Positions 5,467 through 6,636 of a stretch of 6,636 nucleotides of DNA are shown piece by piece (the first letter of the stretch is position 1; each line of letters begins with the position of its first letter). Source of the stretch: DATKHR01 sp035510155. GTDB taxonomy: Bacteria > Acidobacteriota > Vicinamibacteria > Vicinamibacterales > CAVVIG01. The notes under the pieces are model-generated. The model saw nothing but the letters and a program-made list of their open reading frames with translations. It did not search any database and had not been told where the DNA came from. The translations under genes and the position numbers were made by a program. The stretch is taken from NCBI GenBank assembly GCA_035510155.1, contig DATKHR010000269.1, forward strand, positions 1 through 6,636. The letters run 5' to 3'.

Positions 5467-6402
5467 ATGGATTTGCTGCAGCTCGAGCACTTCCTCGCCG
5501 TCGTCGAAGAACGCACATTCACTCGCGCCGCCGAGCGCGTCGGTCGCACGCAGCCCGCCATCAGTCAGAGCGTCAAGAAGCTCGAAGGTGAAATGGGCGC
5601 GCCGCTCTTCGCGCGCGACCTTCACGACGTCTCGTTGACCGACGCGGGCAAGGTCCTCGTGGAGTACGCGCGCAAAATGGTCCGCGCGCGCGACGATGCG
5701 ATGAGAGATGTCGGCGCGCTGAAGACGCTGAAGGCAGGAACGCTCAACATCGCGGCGCATGAGTCGGCGGCCGTTTACCTGCTGCCGGCGCCTCTTCGGA
5801 CCTATCTGGGACAGTTTCCCGACGTGAAGGTCGGCATCTTTCGGAGCCGCCTCTCGGACATTCCGCGACAGGTTCTCGATCGCGACGTCGACGTCGGCTT
5901 CGTGAAAGACGAGCCGGGGTTTCGCGAGCTCAAATCGGTGGACGTTCACCTCGACGAAATGATCCTGGTGGCGTCACCGGGTCATCCGGTGGCGGCCCGT
6001 GCGAACGTCAGCGTCCGAGACCTGGGCGGCGAGCAGTTCGTGCTGCATCATCTCTGCAGCGCGACCGAGCAGAAGATTCTGAGGCTGTTCGACGAGCACC
6101 GCACGCCCTGCCGCATTGTCGCCGAGCTCTTCAGCTTCGAGAACATCAAGAGCTTCGTCCAGGCGGGGATCGGCCTGGCGATCGTGCCGCGCATCACGGT
6201 GGCGCAGGAGTTGCGAGACGGCTCGCTGGTGCAGATTCCCGTCAAGGAGCTACACATCCCGCGCCGGACGCTGATGATCTACCGCGACCAGGGGTATTTG
6301 TCCGAGCCTGCTCGGCAGCTCATCAGGATTGTTCGGAGCTTCAACTGGGACCACCGCGTGGCGCCGATGAGGCAGCGGCCGGCGCTGAGGCGCCGCGCGT
6401 AG
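5467..6402 (+). CDS. LysR-family transcriptional regulator
   Basis: This 311-aa protein has the standard LysR layout. The winged helix-turn-helix spans residues 1-60: LLQLEHFLAVVEERTFTRAA (3-22), recognition helix region TQPAISQSVKKLE (28-40), PLFAR (46-50) and LTDAGKVL (57-64). A linker helix runs to about residue 88. The two-lobed effector-binding domain begins at AGTLNIAAHES (90-100). It includes VDVGFVKDEP (141-150), LDEMILVASPGHP (162-174), FENIKSFVQAGIGLAIVPRI (224-243) and GSLVQIPV (252-259). Length is slightly above the usual 290-300 residues because of a basic tail (MRQRPALRRRA), partly encoded by the hairpin arm at the gene's end. Such proteins are usually tetramers that bind near a small effector-regulated promoter. 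The inducer is unknown. LysR genes often regulate a divergent neighbour, but here the upstream gene is co-directional and the downstream one convergent, so the target is not evident. Confidence 0.95.
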   Translation: MDLLQLEHFLAVVEERTFTRAAERVGRTQPAISQSVKKLEGEMGAPLFARDLHDVSLTDAGKVLVEYARKMVRARDDAMRDVGALKTLKAGTLNIAAHESAAVYLLPAPLRTYLGQFPDVKVGIFRSRLSDIPRQVLDRDVDVGFVKDEPGFRELKSVDVHLDEMILVASPGHPVAARANVSVRDLGGEQFVLHHLCSATEQKILRLFDEHRTPCRIVAELFSFENIKSFVQAGIGLAIVPRITVAQELRDGSLVQIPVKELHIPRRTLMIYRDQGYLSEPARQLIRIVRSFNWDHRVAPMRQRPALRRRA

Positions 6403-6415
6403 CGACGCGGCGCCT
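6388..6415 (+). terminator. Strong hairpin spanning the LysR stop codon, possible bidirectional terminator
   Basis: A perfect 10-bp inverted repeat, AGGCGCCGCG (6388-6397) and CGCGGCGCCT (6406-6415), encloses an 8-nt loop containing the TAG stop. No long T-run follows on either strand, so it is not a textbook intrinsic terminator. A smaller GGGG-CTG-CCCC element followed by CTTT (6421-6435) may add to it. Its position between convergent genes fits a shared terminator. Confidence 0.5.
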
Positions 6416-6434
6416 TCGCCGGGGCTGCCCCCTT

Positions 6435-6636
6435 TCAGAAGTTCAGGCTGAATCCGACACGCATGATGCGCGGCGCGACGATCTGACTGGGCGCCAGGTA
6501 TGAGCCGCCGACCGCGGGATTGAGCACCACAACTGTCGCGGCGTTTCCGAGGTTGTAGATGTCCAGCCGCGGCACGATCCTGCGGCCCTGCGCGAAGTTG
6601 AACGCACGTGAGAAGCTCAGATCGACGAGCGTGACG
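6435..6636 (-). CDS. C-terminus of a TonB-dependent (Oar-like) outer membrane receptor (5'-partial)
   Basis: The minus-strand frame is open from the right edge to a TGA at 6437-6435 and encodes 66 residues. The translation includes VDLSFSRAFNFAQGRRIVPR, LDIYNLGNAATVVVLNP and a final PRIMRVGFSLNF. These are the closing beta-strands of the TonB-dependent/Oar-like receptors abundant in Acidobacteriota, which often carry an N-terminal carboxypeptidase-regulatory-like domain (not visible here). The terminal Phe and alternating pattern of the last strand match the outer-membrane barrel insertion signal. Such receptors import large substrates such as glycans or metal complexes across the outer membrane. 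The gene converges on the LysR gene with 32 nt between the stop codons. The family call is good; the substrate is unknown. Confidence 0.82.
   Translation of the reverse strand, partial: VTLVDLSFSRAFNFAQGRRIVPRLDIYNLGNAATVVVLNPAVGGSYLAPSQIVAPRIMRVGFSLNF

Overview
The window is GC-rich DNA, densely packed with genes, from a Gram-negative bacterium. The gene set points to Acidobacteriota, possibly the Vicinamibacteria group. It includes a Tat-signal Gfo/Idh/MocA oxidoreductase, a secreted DUF1080 protein, an exported hydroxypyruvate-isomerase-like TIM barrel, a membrane spermidine-synthase-like protein and the end of an Oar-type TonB-dependent receptor. The phylum is inferred from these families and not from a marker gene.

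Layout: (a) 1-1353 +, the 3' part of a membrane-embedded spermidine-synthase/methyltransferase-like protein that runs in from the left edge. (b) 1373-2212 +, a hydroxypyruvate-isomerase/IolE-like TIM barrel with a twin-arginine N-terminus. (c) 2235-2939 +, a DUF1080 (3-keto-disaccharide hydrolase) protein with a signal peptide, preceded by an exact TATAAT box only 9 nt from its ATG. (d) 2939-4531 +, a Gfo/Idh/MocA oxidoreductase with a Tat signal, overlapping (c) by one base and carrying an unusual Gly/Thr/Pro-rich insertion. (e) 4564-5340 +, a RimJ/RimL-type GNAT acetyltransferase. (f) 5341-5466, a 126-nt intergenic stretch with degenerate heptanucleotide repeats. (g) 5467-6402 +, a LysR-type regulator. 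(h) 6435-6636 -, the C-terminal 66 residues of a TonB-dependent receptor, convergent with the LysR gene, with a strong hairpin at the junction. No stretch over 300 nt lacks a gene, and I saw no tRNA, rRNA, CRISPR array or insertion sequence.

How it may work together: (b), (c) and (d) are tightly linked and all three look exported. Their families (sugar oxidoreductase, 3-keto-glycoside-cleaving DUF1080, sugar isomerase/epimerase TIM barrel) fit oxidation-assisted breakdown of glycosides: oxidise the sugar at C3, cleave the 3-keto-glycoside, then isomerise or epimerise the product. The TonB receptor could take up a substrate and the LysR protein could control nearby genes, but neither link is shown by the sequence. 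This module is the best candidate for an interesting system here. It resembles known DUF1080/Gfo-Idh-MocA/TIM-barrel clusters and is not obviously new.
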